A stretch of DNA of 64,000 nucleotides from CAWANP01 sp963783445 (lineage in GTDB: Bacteria > Chloroflexota > Anaerolineae > JAAYZQ01), in contig CAWANP010000006.1 in the NCBI GenBank assembly GCA_963783445.1, forward strand, positions 124,001 through 188,000, in the 5' to 3' direction. Positions 17,302-25,258 of the stretch are shown here, one piece after another (within the stretch, counting starts at the first letter, position 1; the number at the start of each line of letters is the position of its first letter). A model generated the notes under the pieces. That model did no database searches. It had not been told where the DNA came from and saw only the letters and a program-made list of their open reading frames with translations. Made by a program: the position numbers and the translations under genes.

Positions 17302-19431
17302 CTACTTGATCCAAACAGGATCCCAATCGTTGTACTCGCTGTCGAGTAGGAGACGCCGGTCAGTGCCATCAGTATTCATGATCCAGAGCTGACGGGTGCC
17401 TTTTGTCTGGTTGGACCAGAACACGATCTGCGACCCGTCAGGAGAGAAGGTCGGATGTTTGTCCCATTCCCACGTATTGAAGGTCAATCGCTGTTTCTCT
17501 GATCCCTGGGGATTCACCCGAAAGAGTTCATCGCTGCCGCCCTCGGGGCCCATCTCCTGTGAGACGTAGGCGATAACGTCGTCCCTGGGAGACCAAGCCG
17601 GATCGTAGCTCAGCCTGCGAGAGAAAGTGATGGCCCATTTGATACCCGTGCTCAACTGGGTCACATAGATCTGCTCACCCCTTTCTCCGGTCGTCACACT
17701 GGCCACGTATTCCCCGTCGGGTGACAAACGATCCAGGCGCAGAGCCTCGTCGTATGGCCAGCGGTCGGTGAGCAGGGCCACGCGCTTGGTCTTGGGATCC
17801 AGCAAATAGACGTCGGGTATCTCGCCGCCGCCCCGATCCGACAGGAAGGCGATTTTGTTTCGCAAGACCTTTGGGATCGGCGGCACTGCTGTGCCAGTGG
17901 GTGTGGCTGTCAGGGTCGGAGTCCCCGTTACCTTGTCCAGCCAGACCAATACCGGCGTCTTTGTGGGCCGCGGCGTGTTGGTAGCGGTGGCCAGGCGGGG
18001 CGGCGTCGGGGTTGGGGTACCGGTAAGGATGGCATTTGCTGTGGACAGCGCGCGGAGATAGGCGGCGGTCGCCCGGTTTTCCGGTGTCGGTGTGTTGGTG
18101 ACAATGATATAGTATGGTGTGGCCGTGGCCATGTACTCGGGCGTGGCCGTCGCTGTCCCGGTCGCTTCAGCTCGCGCCGTCTCCTGCACGGCGATGGCCG
18201 CAGCCGTCACGGCGTTCTCGGCTGTGGGCGTGCTGGTAACCACCCAGTACACCGGCGTGTCGGTGGGTGTCGGTGTGAGGCTGGGTGTCGGCGTGAGGCT
18301 GGGCGTGGGTGTCAGGCTGGCGGTTGGCGTAAGGGTGGGCGGCCGGGTGCCGGTCGCGATGGGGGTTCCAGGCGGCTCTCCCACGTTCAGCAGCAAGCGA
18401 GGCCGCTGGCCCTGCGTCGCTGGGCCGTAGCCTGTGTCCCAGGCAAAGACGCTGTTTTCCCCTGCCAGTGGCCCGTCCAGCCGGAAAGAGATGGTGAAAT
18501 GCTCGTCGAGCAGGCGCAGCTCCAGATCCTGCATTTGCTCGCGCGATAGCTCAAATACATTGGTCTCGCCCACAACCAGGTCGCCCACACCCAGCGCCGG
18601 CGGTAAGGTCCACTGGATCGGTGCGTTGTGCGCGTCCTGGAAGGTCATCCGGCTCCATGCCTCGTCAGCGTCGGGAGCCAGGATCCGCATCTCCCACACG
18701 CCGGTGCCATTCATGCGACGGGCGTCCAGCCCGGCGATCTCCAAGGTGGCGGCGTGGATCGTCGCGCCCCGAGGTATGGCCGAGAGATCAAACTGCATCA
18801 CGCCATGGTAGATGATTCCGTCAAATAGGCCGGTGTAGAGGTAGGAATCACCGAGGTGGTTGCCCCGTTCTTCGTCGCTGGCCACCCAGCCGGCCGCCCC
18901 GGGATCCGGGGACAATCCGTATACCGCTCCTCCTGGAAAGGGCGTGGGTGTGGCAGTGGGATTAAGGAACTCGAAGGTAGGCGTTGGCGCGACTGCCAGC
19001 GCCGTGTCCGTCGGCATGGGCGAAAAGGTGGGAGCGATGCTCGGGGTTACGCCGGGTCCCAGCGTAGCGGTGGGGGTCGTGGTTGGCGCTGGAGTCAGAA
19101 GAGCCGATCCGTAGGTGTAAAGCAAGGCGGCCACTGCCACGATGCCCACAATCCAGAGAATCACGCGGAGCGCGGGGAAGCGGGGCGGCATGGGGCCATA
19201 CTCGTCCTCGTCATCCGCGGGGACGATGGCCGCAGGCGGCGCTGGCTCTGATGGTTCGCGATAGAACTGGCAGCCCCGATGCGCGCCCACCAGGCAAAAC
19301 TGGGCCTGGTAGTCGAGTTCAATATCTGCTTCGGGTTCCTGCGCGTAGCAGAGGTGTGCCTCATAGGGTTCCATGCCGCGGATGTCGCGGTCATCCTCAG
19401 AGCCCAACCAGGGGCAGAGATCAGTGGCCAT
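17302..19431 (-). CDS. Membrane-anchored DNRLRE / PD40 (TolB-like) repeat protein with N-terminal Cys module
   Basis: 709 residues. Residues 1-60 hold a small Cys module (CPWLGSEDD, HLCYA, QFCLVGAHRGCQFY) that precedes a membrane helix (VILWIVGIVAVAALLYTYG), so it should be cytoplasmic. Outside come a Thr/Pro linker and then a DNRLRE/CBM96-like beta domain (YLYTGLFDG, GVMQFDLSAIPRGATIHAA). A long low-complexity part with three LTPTPS units follows, and two copies of a longer unit: VVTSTPTAENAVTAAAIAV and IIVTNTPTPENRATAAYLRA. The C-terminus has WD40-like PD40 repeats: DRLSPDGEYVASV, DPAWSPRDDVIAYVS, HPTFSPDGSQIVFWS. ATG 19431 has GAGGAAATA upstream. Role unknown; a surface sensor or glycan-binding protein is plausible. 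Confidence 0.8.
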   Translation of the reverse strand: MATDLCPWLGSEDDRDIRGMEPYEAHLCYAQEPEADIELDYQAQFCLVGAHRGCQFYREPSEPAPPAAIVPADDEDEYGPMPPRFPALRVILWIVGIVAVAALLYTYGSALLTPAPTTTPTATLGPGVTPSIAPTFSPMPTDTALAVAPTPTFEFLNPTATPTPFPGGAVYGLSPDPGAAGWVASDEERGNHLGDSYLYTGLFDGIIYHGVMQFDLSAIPRGATIHAATLEIAGLDARRMNGTGVWEMRILAPDADEAWSRMTFQDAHNAPIQWTLPPALGVGDLVVGETNVFELSREQMQDLELRLLDEHFTISFRLDGPLAGENSVFAWDTGYGPATQGQRPRLLLNVGEPPGTPIATGTRPPTLTPTASLTPTPSLTPTPSLTPTPTDTPVYWVVTSTPTAENAVTAAAIAVQETARAEATGTATATPEYMATATPYYIIVTNTPTPENRATAAYLRALSTANAILTGTPTPTPPRLATATNTPRPTKTPVLVWLDKVTGTPTLTATPTGTAVPPIPKVLRNKIAFLSDRGGGEIPDVYLLDPKTKRVALLTDRWPYDEALRLDRLSPDGEYVASVTTGERGEQIYVTQLSTGIKWAITFSRRLSYDPAWSPRDDVIAYVSQEMGPEGGSDELFRVNPQGSEKQRLTFNTWEWDKHPTFSPDGSQIVFWSNQTKGTRQLWIMNTDGTDRRLLLDSEYNDWDPVWIK

Positions 19432-19588
19432 GGTTATTTCCTCGCAGTTTCTGTGATGAGTCGTCCCCGACTATGAATAGTGGGCAACTGCTCTGGCAGC
19501 GACGTTTGAACACAGCGCGAACCGTCACCAAGACTGGCATTCTGTGCGGCAGCGGTTGGCTTTGCGCAGGTTGGATAGTGCTCAAGGT

Positions 19589-20815
19589 TCATCCTTCCAC
19601 CCGATCTGCCTCTTCCCGCCGCTCTGTGCGGATCCATGCAATCCGATCGCCGCGCTTGCGCACGAGCACAGAGATCCACAACCGCCAGACAAGATAGGCC
19701 GGAGCCAACAGCAGGGTTCTGAACGCCCAGGCAGGCGCCCGATCCGCAAGTAGGCCGGCTACGGGATACAGCGACCAGGCGGCCAACAGCAATGCCGAGC
19801 CGGGAAGCTGCAAAAGAGTATCTATCGCAAGCCCGATGCCCTGGAAGCCCAGTACCAGGAGCAGGTTCAGGGCGGAAGCGGCCCACAGAAACGAAAAAGA
19901 TGGCATGAGCAACTCAATGGCGCCGTCGAGCAGTGCTAGGGATCTTGTCCGCAGCGCTGCCGAGAGCAGCGGGCCAGCCAGGCGCCGCTGAAGGGCCACG
20001 AGGCCCTGGTACCAGCGCAGGCGCTGAGGTTCAGCCTGTTTCCAACCACTGGCGGCCTGTCCATAGCTCTTGGCTTGGGACACGTACAGGATGCGGATGC
20101 CCCTCAGTTGGAGTTGGTAGCCGTATTCGCGATCCTCGGTTAGCGATTCGCCCAGCCAGCCAACTGTACGTAGTACCCGGGCGTCAAAGACCATCGCGTC
20201 GCCCATCAAGCGACACGAGAAGCCCAGGTTGCGGCGGCTCTGGTTGCGCAGCCGATTGTTCAGCCGCATGTCCACGGCGGCCATGGCTGCCAATGCGCTG
20301 TCGTGCGGGTTGCCGACGACGTGCTGTCCCTGCAGTACCTGCGCTCCAGTCATCAGATGCGCATCCATGGTCCGCAGGAAACCGGGTTCCACCTGGCTGT
20401 CAGCGTCAAATATGGCCACCGCATCGTAGGGTGGCTCCTCAGCCATGATGCGGTCCAGCAGCCACTTGAGCGCATATGCCTTGCGCCCCTTGGGCAGGTC
20501 AAAGCGCTCGTGGACCGAACAACCGCCCCTGCGGGCCGCTTCAGCGCTACCGTCGCTGCAATGGTCCGCCACCACATGCACATCGAAAAGATCCCCGGGA
20601 TAGTTTTGTTCTCGAAGCCGCGCCAGTGTGGCTGGCAATACCTGTGCTTCGTTGTGGGCCGGGATCAAGACGGCGAACCGGGTACGCGGTCTGGCGGCTT
20701 CTATGGCTGCCTTGGGCTGCCGGATGCTGGCTATCAACATCAGAACCTGGTAAGCCAAGCAGAAGAGCAACACGATCTGGACCAGTGTCAGGAGCAGGGA
20801 TGCGATGGCCGCCAC
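19589..20815 (-). CDS. Processive-type family 2 glycosyltransferase
   Basis: 408 residues starting at a GTG two bases after the WecB stop. An N-terminal helix (LLLTLVQIVLLFCLAYQVLM) precedes a GT-A domain: FAVLIPAHNEAQVLPATLA, VVADHCSDGSAE, AIFDADSQVEPGFL (DxD), ESLTEDREYGYQL (TED), and QRLRWYQG, the QxxRW motif of processive synthases. C-terminal membrane helices follow (FSFLWAASALNLLLVLGF and others). It likely builds or extends a beta-linked glycan at the membrane. It is coupled to wecB, which could provide a UDP-ManNAc-type precursor. Intact. Confidence 0.88.
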   Translation of the reverse strand: MAAIASLLLTLVQIVLLFCLAYQVLMLIASIRQPKAAIEAARPRTRFAVLIPAHNEAQVLPATLARLREQNYPGDLFDVHVVADHCSDGSAEAARRGGCSVHERFDLPKGRKAYALKWLLDRIMAEEPPYDAVAIFDADSQVEPGFLRTMDAHLMTGAQVLQGQHVVGNPHDSALAAMAAVDMRLNNRLRNQSRRNLGFSCRLMGDAMVFDARVLRTVGWLGESLTEDREYGYQLQLRGIRILYVSQAKSYGQAASGWKQAEPQRLRWYQGLVALQRRLAGPLLSAALRTRSLALLDGAIELLMPSFSFLWAASALNLLLVLGFQGIGLAIDTLLQLPGSALLLAAWSLYPVAGLLADRAPAWAFRTLLLAPAYLVWRLWISVLVRKRGDRIAWIRTERREEADRVEG

Positions 20816-20817
20816 GT

Positions 20818-21948
20818 CTAGCCTCCGAACTCCCGAAGGACCTGGCAGATGCGCTGAGCAGCCTTGCCGTCGCCATAGGGATTCACTGCCCGGGCCATAG
20901 TTTGGTACGCTGTGTCGTTCTCCAGCAAATGGGTGGCCTCGGCGGTGATCCGGCCTGGATCTGTGCCGACCAGCCGTGCCGTTCCGGCCTCGATTCCTTC
21001 AGGTCGCTCAGTGACTGAGCGCAGAACGAGCACCGGTTTCCCAAGACTGGGGGCTTCCTCCTGGATGCCGCCGGAATCAGTTAGAATCAGAGCACTGGCC
21101 TGCATCAGGTGCACGAGGCGACGGTAGCCCACCGGTGGAATCAGCAACACGTTTGGAATGTCGCCCAAAGCATCGTGCACCGGCTGCCGGACGTTGGGAT
21201 TCAGGTGCACGGGGTAGACTATCTGCACGTCGTCCCGGCGAGCCAGGCTGCGCAGCGCGGAGCAGATGCCGCGCAGGGGCGCACCAAAGTTCTCGCGCCG
21301 GTGGGCTGTCACCAGCAGCAGCCGCTTCGCGGGATCGATCTGTTGCAGCGGATCGCCCTGCGGCGGCGCCCAGGGCTGGGCAGCAACCTGCAACAGGGCA
21401 TCGACCACCGTGTTGCCAGTGACGTGGATGCTGGCCTCTGGGACCCCCTCGCGCAGCAGATTGTCCCGGGCGCCGGGCGTGGGGGCAAAGTGCAGGTCGC
21501 TGACGTGATCCGCCACCACCCGGTTCATCTCCTCGGGGAAGGGGTTGGCCCGGTCGAAGGACCGCAGGCCGGCCTCGACGTGACCGACCCGCACCTGGTT
21601 GTTGTGGGCGCAGATGGCGGCCGCCATGACGGTGGTTGTATCGCCCTGTACCAGCGCCCAGTCAGGCCGCCAGCCTGCCATCACCGGTTCCAGAGCCAGC
21701 AGCACCCGGGCTGCCACCTGCGAGAGGGTCTGATTGGGCTGCATCAGGTCCAGATCGATGTGGGGACTGATGCTAAACAGATCGAGCGCCTGATCCAGCA
21801 TCTCGCGGTGCTGGGCGGTGGCACAGACCTGGACCTCAAAGTCCTCCGGCCTGCGCTCCAGTTCCTGGATGACCGGAGCCATCTTGATGCCCTCGGGCCG
21901 CGTGCCGACGATGGCCAATACCCGGATCGTCCGCTGCTGTCGAGACAT
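20818..21948 (-). CDS. wecB: UDP-N-acetylglucosamine 2-epimerase (non-hydrolysing)
   Basis: 376 residues matching the usual length of WecB/MnaA. Visible family motifs: GTRPEGIKMAPVIQEL, ATAQHREMLDQAL, GDTTTVMAAA, HVEAGLRS, PFPEEMNR, VTAHRRENFG, and DSGGIQEEAPSLGKPVLVLR with TERPEG. It interconverts UDP-GlcNAc and UDP-ManNAc in the cytoplasm, supplying ManNAc-type donors to the glycosyltransferases around it. It sits six bases after the WbaP-like gene and directly before the processive GT2. Intact, no oddities. Confidence 0.95.
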   Translation of the reverse strand: MSRQQRTIRVLAIVGTRPEGIKMAPVIQELERRPEDFEVQVCATAQHREMLDQALDLFSISPHIDLDLMQPNQTLSQVAARVLLALEPVMAGWRPDWALVQGDTTTVMAAAICAHNNQVRVGHVEAGLRSFDRANPFPEEMNRVVADHVSDLHFAPTPGARDNLLREGVPEASIHVTGNTVVDALLQVAAQPWAPPQGDPLQQIDPAKRLLLVTAHRRENFGAPLRGICSALRSLARRDDVQIVYPVHLNPNVRQPVHDALGDIPNVLLIPPVGYRRLVHLMQASALILTDSGGIQEEAPSLGKPVLVLRSVTERPEGIEAGTARLVGTDPGRITAEATHLLENDTAYQTMARAVNPYGDGKAAQRICQVLREFGG

Positions 21949-21954
21949 AGGAGT

Positions 21955-23466
21955 CTATCTCCCCCTGGCCCTGATCATGACCGCGGCCGTCTTTACCAGG
22001 ATAGAGGTCTCCAGGTACAGGTTCCGGTGTTTGATATAATACAGGTCGTACTGCAGCTTGGTCAGCGTATCCTCAACGCTGCCGCCATAGCGGTAGCGCA
22101 CCTGGGCCCAGCCCGTGACGCCCGGCCGCACGGCATGGCGCGCCTGGTAGAAGGGCACCTGCTGGACCAGATCGGCCACAAACTCGGGCCGCTCGGGACG
22201 GGGGCCGATAAGGCTCATCTCTCCCTTGAGGATGTTCCACATCTGGGGGAGTTCGTCCAACCGGGTCTTGCGCAAGACTCGGCCTACCGGTGTAATCCGG
22301 TCGTCGTCCTCCCGGGCCCAGACCGCCCCGCTGTCCTCCTCCGCATCGGCGATCATCGAACGAAACTTGACCAGCTTGAAAGGCCTGCCGCCCTTGCCCA
22401 CGCGGATCTGGTGGTAGAGCAGGGGGCCTCGGGCCCACAGGAGATTACTCAGGGCCACCAAAGGGGCCAGGATAGCGAGCAACAAGAGGCCCAAGGCGCT
22501 GGCAAACAGGTCTACCAGGCGCTTCAGGGCCAAGAAAGCCCTGTGCATCGGTGAATCGTTGAGGGGCAGGATGACGTGCAGGTTGCGGCCGGCATGCTCG
22601 ACCGGTATCCGGCCGGTCAGGCCTTCGTAGAAACTGGTCATCGGCTCCAGGTGGATGCCCTGCTCCTGGCAGTCCAGCAGCGACTGGAAGAGGATAGGAT
22701 GGATCTCGGGAGTATGGGTGATGGCCACCACCAGGGTATCGACCTCATTCTGCGCAACCAAGTCTCGCAGCGCATAGCGGTCGCCCAGTACAGGCACGCC
22801 TTCGACTTTCTTGCCAACCTTGGCCTCGTCGTCGTCGACAAAGCCCACGATCTGGTAGCCCGAGCCGGTGTGGGGATTGCCGCTGGGTGGTACATGGACC
22901 AGCTCCCGGGCCAGCTCAGCGCCGGACTTGCCCGCACCCACGATCAGGAGGCGCCGCTGGAAGTTGGGCTGGTTGAAGACCGTGGCATATAGGGCACGCC
23001 AGGCCGGTACGCTGGCGGTGGCCAGCGCGACAAAGAGGTAGGCCGACGCGCGCGAGGTAGGAAAGTGGGGCGTATAGAAGGGGATAGCCAGGTACACAAG
23101 CGCGGTCATTAAGGCAGCGCGCCCCGTGTTCCAGGCGCTCTGGCTGGCCTTGGCCGTGAGGGCCAGGTCGTAGCAGTCAAAAAAGGAAGCCCATATCAGC
23201 CACAAGACGGTCAGCAGCACAAAGTAGATGGGTGCTTCTGCAATCGTGGCCCAGGATAGCCGGTAATCATAGCGTAGGACCAGCGCCACCAGAAGGGCGC
23301 CGTTCAGAACCAGCACGTCGGTGACCACCAGCGTCAGCCGCCGCTCAGACGTCGTCAGGTGCAGCCGGGGCAGCGGGATGCGCCGGCTACGCCTTGGACG
23401 TGAGGGCGTGTCCGGCGCCTGGCCATCGCCAACAGGAACAGGGGAGGATTGTTCAACAGTTTTCAT
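21955..23466 (-). CDS. Undecaprenyl-phosphate sugar phosphotransferase (WbaP/WcaJ-type)
   Basis: About 503 residues from ATG 23466, which overlaps the upstream GT4 stop as TGATG. The N-terminal half has four membrane helices (LTLVVTDVLVLNGALLVALV, IYFVLLTVLWLIWASFF) and a Rossmann-like CoA-binding-3 domain (RLLIVGAGKSGAELARELV, GFVDDDEAKVG). The C-terminal bacterial sugar transferase domain has one more helix, then KLVKFRSMIADAEEDSGAVW, TPVGRVLRKTRLDELPQMWN, GPRPERPEFV and PGVTGWAQVRYRYG. It should start glycan synthesis by moving a sugar-1-phosphate onto undecaprenyl phosphate. Intact; the sugar is not predictable. Confidence 0.92.
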   Translation of the reverse strand: MKTVEQSSPVPVGDGQAPDTPSRPRRSRRIPLPRLHLTTSERRLTLVVTDVLVLNGALLVALVLRYDYRLSWATIAEAPIYFVLLTVLWLIWASFFDCYDLALTAKASQSAWNTGRAALMTALVYLAIPFYTPHFPTSRASAYLFVALATASVPAWRALYATVFNQPNFQRRLLIVGAGKSGAELARELVHVPPSGNPHTGSGYQIVGFVDDDEAKVGKKVEGVPVLGDRYALRDLVAQNEVDTLVVAITHTPEIHPILFQSLLDCQEQGIHLEPMTSFYEGLTGRIPVEHAGRNLHVILPLNDSPMHRAFLALKRLVDLFASALGLLLLAILAPLVALSNLLWARGPLLYHQIRVGKGGRPFKLVKFRSMIADAEEDSGAVWAREDDDRITPVGRVLRKTRLDELPQMWNILKGEMSLIGPRPERPEFVADLVQQVPFYQARHAVRPGVTGWAQVRYRYGGSVEDTLTKLQYDLYYIKHRNLYLETSILVKTAAVMIRARGR

Positions 23467-24770
23467 CAGTTCACACCCGTCAGTAGGCTGGCAGGGCGCG
23501 AGCCCAAACGACGTGCTGCCAGCCCCGCATACATCTCCTGGAGTGCCAGCCCCTCGGCCCGGCGCTGGCGCTCGTACCACTTGCGGCCTGCCTGGCCCAT
23601 GCGAGCCAGGCTCGCCGGATCCTCCAGGCTGGACCGCATGACTCGGGCCAGGGATCCAGCGTCGCCGGCGGGCACGACCCAGCCGGTCCGGTCCCCGGCT
23701 TCAGCCTCAACGTATTCTGGCAGAGCCCCCACATCAGTCACCAGTACTGGTTTGGAGAAACAGTAGGCTGCCGCCACCAGCGCTGACTGGCTGGCTTCAA
23801 TGTAGGGCAAGACCAGCAGCCCGCAGCGCCGGAAGAGATCCACGGCCTCCTCGTCGCCGATGAGCCGGTCCCGTACCTCCACGTTGCCCGGTACATTCCC
23901 CCGGACAATGCCCTCCAGCGCGCCAGGCCCGGCGATCACGACCCGCACCCGCCCGGGATCGAGGTGTCGTGCCGCTTCGACGAGCACGTCCAGCCCCTTG
24001 TAGGCTTCCAGCCGGCCCAGAAAGAGGGCCCAGGGTTCATAGCTCACATCAGGCGGTGCCTGCTCCAGCTCCCGCGCCTGGGCATGGCCCACAAACAGGT
24101 GGGTCAGCGGCGTGCAGGTTAGTCGAGATGGATCCATACCCCCGCGCACGAGTTCTTGCGCGTAGCACCGGCCGTGTACCAGCAGGTGACCGGTCCCGCG
24201 CCGGACCCAGTCGTTCCACAGGTAGAGCAGCCGGCCATAGGCTGCCCCGGTGTGGGGATGCAGGTCGTGCAGGCTGTGGACGGCGGGTACCCGGGCCCGC
24301 CGCAGGCTGTTCAGCAGTAGCGGATTCCAGAGGTGCGGCCCGGTCAAGTGGACCAGATCGGGCTGCAGGTCGCGGACAGTGGCCCGCAGCCGATTGAGAT
24401 CCCGCGGCCGCAGCGCGTTGGGCGAAAAGCCGGTATCGCGGGTATCCACGGGTGTATGAACCGTGATCCCCGGCGCATAGCGGTCCAGAGGCGCTTGCCG
24501 GGTGGTGACCAGGTGCACGTCAGCGCCCGCCGCCTGCTGGCGGTTGGCCAGGTCGGCCGTATACTGGTGCATGCCCCAGGTTGGGGAGGGGAGGACGTAG
24601 CAGAGGCGGAGGGTGGAGAGGGGGAGAGGGGGTGATGGGGAGAGGGGGAGAGGGGGGGATGGGGAGGGGGAGACAGGGGGAGGGGGAGACAGGTGACGCG
24701 CTGCCACTTTCCGTTCTCTCTTTGTCTCTTTTTCTCCCGTGTCTCCTGTGTCGAGTTCATCTTTCCCCAA
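23466..24770 (-). CDS. Family 4 glycosyltransferase with low-complexity N-terminal extension
   Basis: GT-B enzyme: LRLCYVLPSPTWGMHQYTAD near the start of the fold, then DLVHLTGPHLWNP, HSLHDLHPHTG, WALFLGRLEAYKGLDVLVEA, VVIAGPGALEG and EASQSALVAAAYCFSKPVLV (the ExxxxxxxE-type donor site). The first ~50 residues come from translation of the purine/pyrimidine tract at 24610-24765 and read as Pro/Ser repeats (PLPLSPSPPLPLS). There is no start codon between the tract and the fold, so ATG 24770 is the best available start and overlaps the four-helix-bundle gene by 14 bases. Tract slippage, including a G7 run at 24652-24658, would shift the frame. The rest is intact. Confidence 0.8.
   Translation of the reverse strand: MGKDELDTGDTGEKETKRERKVAARHLSPPPPVSPSPSPPLPLSPSPPLPLSTLRLCYVLPSPTWGMHQYTADLANRQQAAGADVHLVTTRQAPLDRYAPGITVHTPVDTRDTGFSPNALRPRDLNRLRATVRDLQPDLVHLTGPHLWNPLLLNSLRRARVPAVHSLHDLHPHTGAAYGRLLYLWNDWVRRGTGHLLVHGRCYAQELVRGGMDPSRLTCTPLTHLFVGHAQARELEQAPPDVSYEPWALFLGRLEAYKGLDVLVEAARHLDPGRVRVVIAGPGALEGIVRGNVPGNVEVRDRLIGDEEAVDLFRRCGLLVLPYIEASQSALVAAAYCFSKPVLVTDVGALPEYVEAEAGDRTGWVVPAGDAGSLARVMRSSLEDPASLARMGQAGRKWYERQRRAEGLALQEMYAGLAARRLGSRPASLLTGVN
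24610..24765. repeat. GA/CT-rich low-complexity tract
   Basis: On the plus strand 24610-24693 is built of GGGGAGAG-like units including seven consecutive G; 24715-24765 switches to pyrimidine-rich. It lies between a four-helix-bundle gene and a GT4 gene and is partly translated in the latter. Confidence 0.85.
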
Positions 24771-25143
24771 TGGTCCATTGTTCTGGGTGGCGGATCATGT
24801 TGACGAGCTTGCCGATGATGTGATCATAGGTTGTGTAGAGCTTGCGGGCTGTCTCGGTATCCAGGTATTCACACTTTACAGCAAACTCGAGCCAGACTTG
24901 CGTTTCGGCAGCTTCAGCCTCGGAATCACTTAGTTTGGATACGAATGCTTTACTGTAGCGGCGCTTCCTCCAGGCTTCGGCTAGATTGGCGCAGACTGAC
25001 CGCGAGGACCTTCGAATCTGATCGGTCAGCGCATACCGTTCCGCTTTGGGGAAGGCCTTGGTCAACTCAAAGATCTCCATGGCTGCATCAAACGCCATCT
25101 GGTAGACATCCAGATCCCGATGCGACCGGATCTTTTCTCCCAC
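24757..25143 (-). CDS. Four-helix-bundle protein (23S rRNA-IVP / TIGR02436 family), copy 1
   Basis: 128 residues, all-helical. Family features: HRDLDVYQMAFDAAMEIFEL, FPKAERYALTDQIRRSSRSV, CANLAEAWRKRRY, SEAEAAETQVWLEFAV, and a C-terminal helix IIGKLVNMIRHPE. The family was first found inside 23S rRNA intervening sequences and includes Avd of diversity-generating retroelements; free-standing members have no established role. The start is a GTG at 25143 inside a GAGAGTGGGAGA purine stretch. Both ends are covered by low-complexity tracts (24610-24765 and 25131-25165) in inverted orientation. It interrupts the glycan cluster and is probably unrelated to it. Confidence 0.85.
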   Translation of the reverse strand: MGEKIRSHRDLDVYQMAFDAAMEIFELTKAFPKAERYALTDQIRRSSRSVCANLAEAWRKRRYSKAFVSKLSDSEAEAAETQVWLEFAVKCEYLDTETARKLYTTYDHIIGKLVNMIRHPEQWTIGER

Positions 25144-25165
25144 TCTCCCCGTCTCCCTCTCCCCT
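25131..25165. repeat. Pyrimidine-rich tract upstream of the four-helix-bundle gene
   Basis: TTTTCTCCCACTCTCCCCGT-like sequence. Its complement (GGGGAGAGGGAGACGGGGAG) resembles the plus-strand units at 24610-24693, so the two tracts bracket the gene as inverted repeats. Confidence 0.75.
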
Positions 25166-25258
25166 TGTCGCTCCTCTACAGCCTGAACTACCTCTCTGTA
25201 TTATAGCATATAGTTCTGATTCGCGCTAGTTTCTATAGATATCGTTCAGATTTCCTGG

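Noticed and set aside
18240..18340. Tandem GTGTCGGTGTGAGGCTGG-type repeats that could look like a CRISPR or VNTR locus
   Set aside because: They encode the Thr/Pro linker of the PD40 protein in frame; units are contiguous and lack spacers.
19434..19886. 150-codon minus-strand frame overlapping the end of the processive GT2
   Set aside because: It overlaps the GT2 C-terminus in another frame, has no motif and no ribosome site.
22026..22040. GATATAATACAG resembling a -10 box
   Set aside because: It lies inside the coding sequence of the WbaP-like gene with no -35 partner at proper spacing on either strand.
21109..22554. 481-codon plus-strand frame
   Set aside because: It lies opposite wecB and the WbaP-like gene, both with full motif sets. 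The antisense frame is a GC-rich shadow without recognisable motifs.
24600..24700. G-rich tract as a G-quadruplex regulator of the GT4 gene
   Set aside because: G-runs are plentiful, but the tract appears to be translated and resembles other tracts at gene borders; no specific evidence for quadruplex function.
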